From the NCBI GenBank assembly GCA_020205615.1, contig CM035169.1:14887258-14951257 (forward strand): a DNA stretch of 64,000 bases, in the 5' to 3' direction. Below are positions 46,234 through 59,053 of the stretch, piece by piece. Under the pieces are notes generated by a model. It was not told the DNA's origin, searched no databases, and saw only the letters and a list, made by a program, of their open reading frames with translations. The stretch is from Panax quinquefolius. Taxonomy: Eukaryota; Streptophyta; Magnoliopsida; Apiales; Araliaceae. The stretch's first letter is position 1. Every line of letters begins with the position of its first letter. Position numbers and translations under genes: made by a program.

Positions 46234-49004
46234 TCAGAAGACCTCAAATTTTTTTAAATAAAAAGGAATTTCCTTTATTTATTATTTTGAAATAGTAAGG
46301 GTTGATTTGATTAATGTGGATAGTTAAGGGTTAAATACGCAAATATTTCAAAATAAGCAAGTGGTTATAAAATATTCATTTTTGCTTTGGGAATATTCGT
46401 TTGGTCGTGGAATATTCGTGATCGCTTGGGAATATTCGCATTTACTGCAATAAATGCCATGTGTGGGGCCCCATAACGAAAGCGATTGGATGAGGAAAAC
46501 GACAAAGTTTGGGTGGTTATAAATAATCACAGAAGTAGTTATTACCATAAAGTAGAAGACCGTTGAATACCCTTGGTTAAAATACAAGAATACGCGTGGT
46601 CGCACAAAGAAGACACCAGATTGCATAAAGATTGTTGAATTATCGATCCTTACGTAGTAAGATGGCACTACTCAATAATTTTCACAGAAGTTACTGCTCA
46701 ATATTTTATTTTATCGATTCAATAATTGCTGCGTTGATATTTTATATTATCATTGTTCAATAATTGTCACCGCACACAAGATTTCCCATTATCGATCAAT
46801 AATTCATATTATTTGAATAATATTATTAGATAACATTATTGGCAATGTCTAGAAAGTTCATCAAGGAGAGGTTTGGTCACCTAATCATACTACCAAGAAG
46901 TGAGAGATCCTTATCGAAAGCCCCTCTTCCTCGGGAACTACCGTTGTCATATAATCGTGATTCTCGTAATATTATTTGTGAATAATTAATTATTGATTCA
47001 TATGATAAAGAAATATTTATTTTATGTGGATATAAATGATGGATTTATTTATGTGGTTATAAATGAAGAAATTATTGTTGAGGTGTTTTATCAAGATTTT
47101 ATCTGGATTGAGGTGTTAAAAATCAAATCGTGGGTTTTGAGATATATCATGGGTTATAATTTTTAATCCGACCGCTTGGATTGTGGTAATTTTTGGGTAT
47201 GTTATACATACATAAGTTGAGTATATGTCCACAAATTTTGAACCGTTAAAATGCACGAATTATTTGTTGTGAATTTTAAGAGGTGTCTGATTCTTAAATT
47301 AGGTTTATAATTGATTTTGGTGGAAAATTCTAGAATTGAGTGGGCCCCACTTGTGGTTGGTGAAAAAATGTGCTGAATTTTATTTCAAATGTGGTGGGTG
47401 GCAATAGAGTGTGTAAAGCCATCGTGTAAAGTCAAGTCTCGCTTTACGGCTAACATTTTCCTATAAATAGAGGCTAAGTTAGAATTGAAAATCACACCGT
47501 AAACAAAGTTTTCTCTTTCTCTCTATATTATCGAGCGATTTTGTGAGTATTTAGATACTTTGAGAGTTGCTTTGTCAAGATAAAGTTTCATTCAAAGATC
47601 ACTTCCGACCTTTCCTTCCGGCAATCGATTCTTTCGAGGTAAGGGATATTATTTTTTTCAGTAATGATATTATTTCTTCAATATCATTATGTTGAAATGT
47701 CGATCTGAAGTTTTTATCAAATTTGGAACTTTTTCATGCTCGGGTTACTATTCATGAGTTACTATTCACGAGTTACTATTCATGAGTTACTATTCACGAA
47801 GTTACTATTCACGAAAGTACTATTCATGAAGCGTGAAGATGTTTTTTTTGGGAATTTCTATCTTTTGGTGTCTGAGTTACTATTCACGATACTGTAGACT
47901 ATTCACGATATACTCTGAGACTATTCACGATATCGGACTATTCACGATACTCAAGACTATTCACCAAAAAATAAAATTTCTTCTTTTCGTCTAAAATATC
48001 TATTTTGGATACTAGCTTGATCAGATCCATGTTTTGATCATTCTTGAATTTTACACCACTATGATTATTTTGAGGTATTTTTGACGTGGATAAAACCAAA
48101 GTACTAATCCTTAATCCTTGTCATTTTGTTTCACCGGATTCGCTTTTTTAAAATATTTTCATCATCCTCGCCTTTAATGATGATATTATTGAATATCTTT
48201 GGCCCAGTAGTGCAAAGATGAATGATGATTTCTCAAGAATATCTTCTTTGGCTGTGAGAATGCAGATGAGCAGTGTTTAAATGAAAATGAATACGACCGA
48301 TCGATGAATATCTTCGCCCCAGAAAGCAAAGATGAATGTGTGTTTAAATGAATACGACCGATCGATGAATATCTTTGGCCTTTAGTGCAAAGATGAACAA
48401 AAGTTGAGATGAACACGACCGATTGATGAATATCTTCGGCCTCAGTAGTGCAAAGATGAATATTTGATTCGAGATGAATATCGATTGATGTTACAGGATA
48501 AAATATTGATGATGGACCGTTAAATTCATAGATTATAGTAGATTTCATTCTCTACGTAACTCTTCTACGAATTATTATTTCCGCCATGAATATTGATCCA
48601 AACTTGTTGCCTATCAGATTCTATCGATTTTTCCTCGCTGGAGACTAACGATAATTTGTTGTATATTATCTTAGTCATAACATTCTTTATCGGGCTAGTT
48701 GAGCTCACCCTTTTCCTTGTTGTTCCATTTTTCTTCTCGTGAGGCGAGAATGTAAATGTAGTACTAGTCGGGGTATGGAATGAAGGTTCTAGAGAGAGTT
48801 GTTTAGTAGTCCTCACCATTATTGTAAAATAATGTATCAATAAATGTGATGAGGATTTATTTGAGTATAAATATCGCCTCAGAAGATAATATTTGTATTT
48901 AAACTCACAGCTTATTGTTGTGATAATAAAGTTGTAGTTGTTTCATTCACGTATTTGGCGACTCGAATGGGTCGGATGGAATGGACCTATTTTTAAATCG
49001 CCAC
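46234..49004 (+). mobile_element. 3' LTR of element A-2
   Basis: It follows a purine-rich tract (ATAAGAGAGGAGG) and starts in distorted form (TCAGAAGACCTCAAA). It includes a TATA box (47461-47470), iterons (47745-47970) and a hairpin array (48190-48450), and ends CGCCAC at about 49004 where B LTR sequence resumes. A clear target duplication was not found, perhaps because the junction bases are unreliable. Confidence 0.87.
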
Positions 49005-49423
49005 GGTAGGTAAACCGGGTTGTCTATTGTATTTTATCGGTTTAACATTATCAAAACTATTGATAATTTATTCTCGCATTATCTTAGTCATAATATTTCT
49101 TCTTGGGCTAGTTGAGCTCACCCTTTCTTTCACCGCTTTCAGAAATGAGAATATACCGACGACGAGTCGGGAAACGATGGTCCCAAGATAAGATTAGTAG
49201 TCCTCTCACTATTCTCGTGAAATAATGTGATAATAATTGTAATGAGGACTTTTTTTTTCGAGTTCAGATAATATCTAGTAAGATTTATATTTGTATTTAA
49301 ACTCACGCTTATGTCGATTATACACAAGATGCTTATGTTAATAAGTTGTATTAAATTACATACTATGTAAGTGGCGACCCAAGATGGGTGATGTATACCT
49401 AATTTTGGGGGCGTCACAAGTAT

Positions 49424-51765
49424 ACATTACTTTATGCAAGTGTTAAGTTCGGTTCAGTTCATTCAGTTCATTTCATTTCTTAACTTAACTGCTATACACC
49501 TTATCTGATTTGTAGTTTAAGTTAAGTTCATTCAAGATCATTGATGCTGAATTATTGACAAGAAACGAAGTAAACAGAAGTCATAGTAAAGAAAATTAAA
49601 ATTTCATTAAACACTTAAACAAGTCCACTTAAATTTCTTTACAAAATTTTTGAACAAAATTCTAAAGATCAGAAGCAGTAAAATCCTATTTATACATCAT
49701 TTTTAAAATCGAGCAAAGCAGGATTTACTTGGGTCGCCACCGACTTTTCCTCAGATTGACTCCGGCGGTCTTCGTATCCTTCGTAGTATACTTTCATAAT
49801 CTCTGCACCGAGCTCATCAGAAGTCCGATAGTCCTCCTGAATCTGCTTGAGCAATTCTTCGGTCATGGGAGGATCCCGTTCCAGAAGTACCTTAATCTTA
49901 CTACGAAGTTTACGGCGCTTAGCCCTGTGGGCCTTCCTATCATCCCGAGCCTTTGTATGAACTTCGCTAAGTTGTGTTGCCAGGTCTCGATGTGCTGTAA
50001 TGATCTCTTCATTCTTATTCTTCAGAGCTTCAGTCTCTGCAACGAAGCGGACATTCATGTTAGTCAATTTCTGGTCGATGGCTTTTGTCATCTTCAGTTC
50101 TTCCCTGACCGAGATCAACACATCATGAGTTTCCCTCAGATCATCTTTATTTTGGGCTAATTCCCTTTGAAGACCTTCATTGGCACAAAAAAGCGAACTC
50201 GTGTTCCTCTCTCTCTCGAGCCAACGTGGCCTTCAACATGTTGATCTCCCTTTTCATGGTCTCCTCATCAGACTCGGCATTTATGTGTGCAGGGCGTAAC
50301 GCTCAAGACCGCATTTGCTTCGCACATATTCGACAAAGATCCAAATAAGTTCAGATATTTAAATAAGAAAAGAAACATTTAACCAAGAAAATTGTAACTT
50401 ACCTTTGCCAGATAACTCATGCCTTCATCAAGAAAAATTCCCGTTAAATGCATTTGCCAACAAATCGATGATCGCCATTTTCCGAACAAAGGCGAAAAGA
50501 GTTGGAAGGGAAAATTGGCGTTATACCGAGGCCACAAGGTCGGCACTCCAGTAGCCTCATCATGGAATTTTTGTGATGAAGGCCTTGGGGGGGAAGGCCT
50601 TGGTTGGTCACGAACGGGAGAAGGATCCATGTATACATTTTCGGTGGAAGATGATTGAGCTGGGACAGGGTCGCGAACTGGTGAATGTACATGTGTTGAG
50701 CTTGGATGACTGTCAGATGGTCGTTTCCTCTTTCGAGATGGAGTTGCAATGAGTTCGATTCATTTCTTCTTCATTAATAGTTCGAGTCTCCAATGGGATT
50801 ATCGGGGAAGAACACTCAAGAAGACAACCTCAAGTCATCGGCGGTCAAAAGAGTGACCCAAGTCTTTAACTTCTTAATTGAAGGATCATCGCCTACGATC
50901 GTCTGCGAGCAGACATGATCAAGTAAGCTCCTTCGAATCGTTGTAGATTTGACAACCGGTGCCGCTGGGTCGGTAATTTGGTGGTGTTAGGTCGATGATC
51001 AAGCGTGTTGGGTCGATGATCGGTGGTGGTAAGTCAACAGTTGGAGGTACCAGATTCTAAGCGATAGGTGGGGGTATCGATTGACATTTGATTGATTCGT
51101 AAAACCTTCTAATCGATGGTATAGAGATCTGTTTGGGCTTTGGGCACCCTCTTCCTTCGACGTAGTTTGAGTTGTATTTACGCAAAATGGGCTCTTCTTG
51201 GCCGGCTCAATGGTGCGGGATTCAGCGTTGGCTTGAGGTGCTTCGGTAGGAGGTGTCTCAGTAGGTGGTTTGAATTGGGAAGAGGCTTCCGGTTGAGAAG
51301 GTTCAGAACCAACCTTTGTAGATTTCCCGACCACATTATCTTCGGACAACTTCCTATTGGGAGGACTCGGCAATGACTTCTACGGATTTTCCAGCTAGAA
51401 AATCCTCCAACTCCTTCACCTCCGAAGACGATGGTTTGATCAAAGTTACTGCAGAAGATTAACAATTTTACATCAAAATCTATACCACATCAATTTTTAA
51501 AATATTGATAAAGTAAATCTATACTTACATTTGTGGTCGTATAACCACGCTTGCTTAGAGAGAAGTCCGTATTTCCATTCTTCCTTCGGAAAGTTGTCAA
51601 AGAGATTTACCATTTCAATTTATCGCTCTTCCTACGAAACGCCACCGAAGTCAATGAATTTTTTTATCAAGAGCCATATTCGCAATAGTAACAATTTTGG
51701 GTCCCTTAACGTAAAACCATTTCTCATTCCATCCCTTGTTACTAGATGGGGTAGTTACAAATAAC
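49424..51765 (-). pseudogene. Antisense ORF of element D (Tat/Retand aORF)
   Basis: On the minus strand, opposite to gag-pol. The N-terminal part (complement of about 51530-51765) reads NKGWNEKWFYVKGPK and FPKEEWKYGLLSKQAW, like the plant 'putative gypsy type transposon' family. A Pro/Thr/Glu-rich middle (50999-51373) follows. A 143-residue C-terminal frame (49690-50121) is rich in Lys, Glu and Arg, suggesting coiled coil (EELKMTKAIDQKLTNMNVRF at its start). Retand-, Grande- and related Tat elements carry an extra antisense ORF in this place; its role is unknown. Stops and frame changes divide it, and the A-3 insertion cuts its 5' end. Confidence 0.7.
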
Positions 51766-52830
51766 GCCTTTCGAATTTTTCACCTGTCTTGACCTTTCGC
51801 TACCTATAACTTTGAACCCCTTTTCACGAGATCGACCGATCTTGTACAACTTTGAACCCTTTTCACGTCATACGTACTCAACTCGGGTCCCAACGGTGTT
51901 GCTTCACCCACCTCGTCCCCAACATAATTGAGAAGCGACACTTTCGTCCATATAATGATTCAAATGGAGCTACACCTATACTTGTCTCGATAACTTGTTG
52001 TTGTAGGAGAATTCCACCAATGGTAAATACTTATCCCAACCGCCTTGAAGTCTAGGACACGAGTCTTAATAAATCTTCAAGAGTTTGAATAGTCCTTTCG
52101 ATTGTCCGTCTGCTTTGAGGATGGTATCTGCCGAATCAATCAAATCTGCGTGCCCATAGCTTTTTGCAAGCTAACCCAAAATCTTGAAGTGAATCTTGGG
52201 TCACGATCCAAAACTATGGATACTTGGCATGCCATGCAACCTCACAATCTCATTCACGTCTATACTAGCAAGACGTTCAAGGAATAAGTCTCACGTGTCG
52301 GCAAGAAATGAGCGGACTTGGTTAATCTATCAACAATAACCCAAATAGCATTGATGCCTTGAGAAACCGTAGGAAGACCCGTGATTGAAATCCATGGTAA
52401 TGTGTTCCCACTTCCATTTCGAATCTCAAGTGGTTGCAATGGACCCTTAGGTACCGGATGTCTACTTTTACACGTTGACAAGTTAAACACATTGAGATAA
52501 ACTTTGCAATCTCTCTCTTCATATTGTTCCACCAAAATGTATGTAAAAGATCACGATACATTTTAGTACTTCCGAGATGGATTGCAAAATGGTGTATTGT
52601 GTGCCTCCATCATAATCTTGTACTTCAAATCGTAGTCGTTAGGAACACAAAGTCTAGAGTGGACTCAAGTATTCCTTCTTCATCAATTCTCGCCCTAATA
52701 GCTCCTTCTTGTACTTTCTTCTTCATACTCATCATTTCCGGCCGGTGGCTTGAAAGCAACCTTAACTTTTTCTATTAAAGTTGGCTCTATGCATATACTG
52801 ACATCATCGCACTCTTTCGTTCCGCGATAT
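51766..52830 (-). pseudogene. pol: Integrase of element A-3
   Basis: The minus strand shows the chromovirus integrase: VEQYEERDCKVYLNVFN with CSTCK-like zinc ligands (near 52500), IRNGSGNTLPWISITGLPTV (near 52410), INAIWVIVDRLTKSAHFLPT (near 52330), and SERTIQTL-like sequence in another frame near 52095. The C-terminal extension stops at about 51766 against the antisense ORF of D, so the chromodomain tail, PPT and 3' LTR are missing. A-1 and A-2 lack this core altogether. Confidence 0.8.
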
Positions 52831-54229
52831 GATCTTCTACTCAACGCGTCACCTTCCACGTTCGCTTTTCAAGATGGTATTGAATAGTGTGGTCGTCGTG
52901 GTCTTTCAATAGCTCGAGCCAACGTCATTGCTAGATGTTGAAGTTCTTTTTGAGTGAAGAAATATTTAAGGCTTTTATGGTGCGAATATATCTCCACTTT
53001 CTCCCCATATAGATAGTGCCTCCATATCTTTAAGCATGCAAACGATCGCCGCTAACTCTAGATCATGAGTAGGATAATTCCTCTCATACTCTTTTTAAGT
53101 TGTCGCGAGGCATAGGCTATGACTTTCCCACGTTGCATGAGAACACATCCTAACCCTTTGCACCGAAGCATCATCAGAGATAACAAATCCATCCGAACCA
53201 GATGGTATTGTTAACAAACAGTCTTAAAATAAGTCTCCTCTTAAGCTCTTGGAAACTCTTCTCGCATTCTTCACTCCAAACGAATTTTGTATCCTTCCGA
53301 GTTAAATGAGTTAATGGAGTAGCGATTCGAGAAAACCCTTCCACGAATCTCCGATAATAACCAATTAAGCCCAAAAAGCTACGTGCACTTGATTCATCGA
53401 CTTGGTTGCTCCCAACTTTGTATTGCTTCAATCTTCACGGATCAACAGATACTCCATGTTTCGACACCACGTGCCCAAGGAATGCTACTTCCTCGAGCCG
53501 AACTCGCATTTCTTCAATTTGGCATATAGTTGGTTTTCACGAAGCCTTTGAGTACCAAACTAAATGGTGCTCATGATCTTCACGCGATTTTTGGAATATA
53601 TAAGGATGTCATCAATAAAGACAACAACGAACCGATCCAAATATTCCTTGAATACTCGGTTCATCATATCCATGAAAGCCATAGGAGCATTAGTTAGTCC
53701 GAAAGACATGACTAAGAATTCATAATGCCCATACCGAAGTTCAAGGCGATCTTTGGAATATCCTCGCCTCTAATCTTCAAATGATGATATCCAAAACGAA
53801 GATCGATTTTAAAAAGAATTGTGCCCTTCCAATCGGGTCAAACAAGTCATCAATACGAGGTGAGGATACCTATTCTTGATGGTGACATGGTTCAATTCCC
53901 GATAGTCATACAAAAGTCGCATACTCCCGCTTTTCTTCTTTACAAATAAAACAGAGCACCCCAAGGAGATGTACTAGATTTAATGAAATCGATGTCCAAC
54001 AATTCACGTAGTTGGACCTTTAACTCCCCAAGTTCAATAGGAGCCATTTGATATGGGGTTTTAGAAATGGGCTTTGTACGTGTTCAAGATCAATAAAGAA
54101 TTCAACTTCACGTTACGGGGTAGACCAGGAAGTTCTTCGAGAAATACGTCGGAAAGTCAATAACAACAGAATATTATTCAAATTTGACGTGTCTTTATTC
54201 AAATCCATAACATGGGCTAAGAAAGCTTG
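52831..54229 (-). pseudogene. pol: Reverse transcriptase and RNase H of element A-3
   Basis: On the minus strand, from the right: [20 protein letters not shown] (near 54010), the palm motif FIDD (complement 53608-53619), FLGLIGYYRRFVEGFSRIAT and KDTKFVWSEECEKSFQELKR (53174-53431), the KYFFTQKEL region (near 52950) and the DALSRRS end (52831-52850). Domain content equals B-1, so A-3 is the fullest A-type pol here. Several frame breaks occur. Confidence 0.83.
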
Positions 54230-54719
54230 ACATCCGCTTTTCAATAAACGAATAGCTTTATGATTAGATATGACGATGATTGATTTTAATGGTTTAGTTG
54301 CTTGAATTGCATACAACAGTCAAGGTTAGGAATATGAAAACTAACAACCTTACGAAAACAATCAATTTTGGCATGATGAATAGTTAACCAATCAATCCCA
54401 AAATCACATCAAAAACAAGTATCTTTAAAGAGATAAGGTCAATGTGTAAGGTGATGGTGCCAACTTGAATCAAACAAGATTTATAAACGATGGATGTGAT
54501 GAAAGTTTCTCCTAACGGAGTTTCCACAGATAGGTCAAAGTCTAATTTCTCCTGAGTCAAGTTTAAACGTTGAGCACAAGCGGAGAGAGATAAATGAATG
54601 GGTAAAGACCGTGTATCAAGTAAGGTATAAACTAAGCAAAATTTATAAATAGCTTACCCGTGATTACCTCGTTTGGGTTTCTCGCATTTTGACCATCCAC
54701 AACAAACGCTTCTTCCGGA
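54230..54719 (-). pseudogene. pol: Protease region of element A-3
   Basis: The minus strand shows ACAQRLNLTQEKLDFDLSVE (near 54570) and GETFITSIVYKSCLI (near 54500), the part just after the protease active site in family B. The active-site triad itself (near 54620) is not readable as D-S/T-G. Confidence 0.7.
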
Positions 54720-55904
54720 ATCGCTGACTTTGACTTTTTTCGGGATGATCTTTTGAGTCACCGTCCCCATTGAACTAGGTTTCGCCATCGTCTGATCTCG
54801 AAAGCGATATGTCCTTCCTTTCCACAATTATAGCATACCTTGAATCGTTGTGGACGCTTTGGACCGATATGTCCTCTTTTCCGCATTTATAGCATATGGA
54901 TAAATTGGTCGTTCTCCTCCCTTAGAACCAGATTCTTGTCACGTAAGACTGTCGCCTTCATATAATCGTTATTAAATCTCCTCTTTTTAAAATCTCCTCC
55001 CGACTCGCTTCTTCTGTTTTACGGGCTATGATTACCACCAGAGTGGTTACCATTTTTGTCCGTCTGTTTCTTTCTCCGCCGGTTATCATTATTTTGTTGA
55101 TCGCTATCTCTACGGTACAATCCTCGGTTTGTGGTCCTCGCTTAACTGCAGTACTCGTTATCTCGCTTCTAATAATTGAGCCCTGCACAACATCCGAAGA
55201 GAGAAAGTTTATAAGAAATGAGATATTGACGATATCGGGTTTCAAACCTCTCGAAACATCCGCGTCATACGTTCCTTATTCTCCACCAAATGAGGTGCAA
55301 ACTCGATAACTCGCAAACTTTGCCTCGTCTTCGAGACACCGCCACGTTGTTTTGCTCTAATCTGATGAACTCCACTTCCTTCATATATTTAACACTTTCG
55401 GAAAGTATTTATCATTAAATAGTTTCAAAATGTTTCCCAACATCTTGAAGTCTTGGTTTGGATGGATGGGTACGCTTCACGACTCCCACCGATGATACGC
55501 CTCGCCACGGACATAAAGGTGGCGAATGGAACCTTCGTTCTCCGTGCATCCCAAGACATCGAATATCTTGGTAATTTATTTGACCCATGTTTCCGCCGCG
55601 ATCGGATCCGCTTTCCCTTAAATTCGTGGTCCTAACTCTTTGAACTGCTTGTTTGTGACAACCAAAGAATTGCTATCATTTCCTCCTCAGATTTTGAACA
55701 CGAGTCTCCTCGTCTCGATTTTGCATGAATCGCAAAAAAGCTTCTAAACATCCCTCGCTCATCATCTCGCTTTCGGTGTTGTTTCATGGAGGAACATTGT
55801 CACTGCTGTTGCAGACGTTCTCCTCGCTGGTGAGTACAAGTGCGTCTCCACTTGGTCTCATTTCCATTGTTAATATTCTCGATCGACGTTTCAAATCTTG
55901 CTAT
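54720..55904 (-). pseudogene. gag: gag of element A-3
   Basis: The minus strand shows the position of the start codon altered (ATA near 55902), a capsid region with ITKIFDVLG (near 55560) and VPFATFM-like sequence (near 55520), and ENEERMTRMFREV-like sequence (near 55270). An RNRRTKMVTTLVVII stretch follows near 55060. Two zinc knuckles lie close together, CYKCGKRGHIG (complement of about 54865-54900) and CYNCGKEGHIA (about 54805-54840); the last cysteine of each is lost. Frame changes separate these blocks. Confidence 0.75.
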
Positions 55905-56061
55905 AAAACAAGGGTTAATTAAGGAAATTAATATATCACATAATATCCCTATATATCGACCAACTAAAAAATAAGCTTAGGTAGGACACACTAGCGAAGG
56001 ATTTACTCGCTCTCCCCTCCTAGTTCTATTCCCGATCTACGCCAGTAGATCATATCCCTAA

Positions 56062-56072
56062 GCTCGATACCA
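56062..56072 (-). other. Primer-binding site of A-3
   Basis: TGGTATCGAGC on the minus strand, with the same one-base anomaly as A-1 and B-1. It is separated from the LTR end by an insertion of about 165 bp, unlike all other copies. Confidence 0.75.
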
Positions 56073-56080
56073 ATCACGAC

Positions 56081-56245
56081 CCTCATGGTGCTTCAACCAC
56101 AAAGACCTATCAATGGTACTTATCGGTTTGCCACCAAGAAATCCAAGGCGTCCCTACGGAGAGTCCGGCTTCATCATCCCCCATAAATAGGAAGTCACCA
56201 AATGAGAGGCTCGGGGCTTTTACTTATGGCTCGATATTAATCATG
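56081..56245 (-). other. Insertion between LTR and PBS of A-3
   Basis: 165 bp found only in this copy, flanked by similar short sequences (AATCACG / AATCATG). Part of it (56149-56213) resembles the filler that replaces the RT core in A-1 and A-2: both have GGTGACTTCCT followed by CGGACTCTCCGTAGGG on the element's sense strand. Confidence 0.6.
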
Positions 56246-58935
56246 GCGCCCCCAAAATAGGTCCATTCCATCCAACCCATTTTGAGTCGCCAAATACATG
56301 GTACATGTAAACAACTACAACTTTATTATTACAACAAGAAACTGTGAGTTTGAATACAAATATTATCTTCAGTATAATATCTATACTCAAATAAATCCTC
56401 ATCACATTTATTGATACATTATTTTACAAAATGGTGAGGACTACTAAACAATTCTTTCTAAAACCTTCATTCCATACCCCCAGGCTAAATTGCACTCGCT
56501 TATATTCTCGCCTCCCGAGAAGAAAAATGGAACAAAAAGGAAAAGGGTGAGCTCAACTAGCCCAAAGAAAGAATATTATGACTAAGATAATATACAACAA
56601 ATTACCGTTAGTCTTCAACAGGAAAAATCTAATAGAATACAATAGACAACAAATTTTAAATCAATATTCGCAATGAAAATAATAATTCATTAGAAGAGTT
56701 AAGTAGAGAATGCAAACTACTATCTTCTATGTATGAATTTAAAAGTTCACCGCTCATCTTTTATCCCCCGTAACATCAATCAATATACATCCGAATCAAA
56801 TATTCATCTTTGCACTATAGGCCAAAGATATTCATCGATTAATCATGTTCATCTAAACACACGCTTCATCTTTGACTACTGCCCAAAGATATTCTTCAAA
56901 AATCATTCATCTTTGTACTACAGCCAAAATATTCAATAATATCATCATTTAAGATCGAGGATGATGAAAATATTTTTTAAAGAAACGAATCCAAAGAAAC
57001 AAAATGACAAGGATTAAGGATTAAGGATTCGTGATTTGTTTTATCCATATTCAAAAATACCTCAAAATAATCATAGTGGTGTAAAATTCAAGAATGATCA
57101 AAACATGGATACAATCAAAGCTAGTATCCGGAATAGATATTTTGGACAAAAAGAAGAAATTTTATTTTTAAATTGAATAGTGTCGATATCGTGAATAGTC
57201 TTAGTATCGTGAATAAGAACTCCAACACCAAAAGATAGAAATTCCAAAAAAAACATCTTCACGCTTACTTAATAGTACTTTTGAATAAGAACTCGTGAAT
57301 AGTAACTCATGAATAGTAACTCGTGAATAGTAACTCATGAATAGTAATCCCGACATGAAAAAGTTCTAAATTTGATAAAAAGTTCCAACTAATATTTCGA
57401 TATAATGATATTGAGAAATAATATCATTTGAGAAAGAAAATAACATCCTTACCTCGAAGATTAAGTACTTCTAGCAATACTCGGAGTATACTCAAAATAC
57501 TCACAAGAATACATTTCCGATAATATAGAAAGAAAAACTTAAGTTTACGTGTGATTTTCAATTCTAACCCAAGCACCCTATTTATAGGAAAATGCTTAGA
57601 ACACCAAAGCGAAAATTTAATAAATTAATAATATAATTATATAAATTTCCTACATATGCCTAGAATCTGATTTCAGCCATCAAACACATGCCACATTCTA
57701 GAAAAAGTAAGAAAAACGTTTTTCTAATTTTAAATATTTTAAACTTCCAAAATCAATTATTTGAACTTCGAACTTCAATAATTCATAATAAATAGCCCTT
57801 TCATCAGAAAATTCAAATCTCACGAGTTTTATAGGAAATTCAATTCTCTACAACTTTGCGAAGAAAGTTTTTCCAAATTCCAAATAGAAATTGACCAAAA
57901 TCCACAAATCCAAGCGATTTTACGGTTATAATCAAATTTCACCAATCGATAAATGGGATCCAATGAGCATGTTTAACATGTTTTAAACATTTATTGCAAC
58001 AAAAATACTCTTCCTCCTCGTATACTCATATATCCCACATTCGTTGTAAAAATATCACCATTATAATATTATTAAAATATAATAATATATTTAAATGAAT
58101 TATTTTATCGTAAAAAGATAAAATTTCAATTTTCAACAATTGTCACATTAAAATTTTTCTCCATCTATATCCACATAAAATCAATATTTTCCTCATCATA
58201 TGAATCAATAATTAATTATTCACAAATAATATTACGAATCACAATATTGACAACCGTGCGCTCCTGTGAAAGGAAGGGGCTTTCCAATAAGAATTTCTTC
58301 TTCTTGGTAGCCTTGACTAGGTGACCAAACCTCTCCTGTATGTAACTTTCTAGACATTGCCAATAATGTTATCTAATAATATTATTCGGATAATATGAAT
58401 TATTGCTTCGATAATGAAAAATATCTTGTGTAATGACAATTATTGAAACAACAAAGAATATAAAATATCAACGCAAAGAATTATTAACTCAATAAAATCT
58501 TTGAGCGGTAATTCTCAGTAACCATTATTGAGTAGTGCCTTCAATAATTGGTGCAATCACGTAGCTGTCTTCTTGTCAACAACGCATATTACGTGTTTTA
58601 ACCACCGGGTATTCCAACAATGTTAATTCAGTAATAACTATGCTGTTATTTTTAAACAACTTATATTTGTCGTTTTCTTCATCCAATCGCTTTCAGTTAT
58701 GGGGCCCACACACGTCGCTACCATTCGTATTTAATATTCCCCGACAGCATTTAATATTCCACGACCAAACGAATATTCCCCAGAACAACAATGAATATTT
58801 TATAACCACTTGCTTATTTTGAAATATTTGCGTATTTTACCCCTAACTATCCACATTAATCACATCAACCCTTACTATTTCAAAATAATAAATAGAGAAA
58901 ATTAAATTTCATTAATAATAATTTGGGGTCTTACA
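56246..58935 (-). mobile_element. 5' LTR of element A-3
   Basis: A complete family A LTR of 2690 bp on the minus strand: start at 58935 (GGGGTCTTACA on the plus strand), TATA box 57578-57587, TTCACGA iterons 57165-57360, hairpin array about 56790-56945, and end at CGCCCCCAAAATAGG (56246). The 3' LTR partner is missing, so the element was truncated after insertion into D. Confidence 0.88.
57578..57587 (-). promoter_or_regulatory. TATA box, LTR of A-3
   Basis: CTATAAATAG on the minus strand. Transcription would run leftward through A-3 and on into the antisense ORF of D, which has the same orientation. Confidence 0.65.
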
Positions 58936-59053
58936 AGTTGGACCTTGGTAAGTCATACTTTGGGCCCATTTCAATCTTGTTGGATCTCATAATATCGTGG
59001 ACCACTTATAGTTTTTTATTAAATATCCTATTTAATAAAAAATTAGAAAGCGA
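58936..59053 (+). other. 3' end of element D before its right LTR
   Basis: A short piece of D internal sequence resumes after A-3. It ends in an A-rich stretch (TTTAATAAAAAATTAGAAAG) that may be the remnant of the polypurine tract; no coding signal. Confidence 0.55.

Larger units (their letters stand above)
38251..49418 (+). mobile_element. Solo LTR of family B, split by element A-2
   Basis: It starts TGTAAGACCCCAAC (38251) and ends GGGGGCGTCACA (49418). The flanks carry the same five bases, AGTAT (38246-38250 and 49419-49423), an exact target-site duplication inside element D. Only one LTR lies between them: 38251-40430, then about 8.6 kb of inserted element A-2, then 49005-49418. Internal B sequence is absent, so this is a solo LTR left by recombination between two LTRs. 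It is about 2.6 kb once the insertion is removed. Confidence 0.85.
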
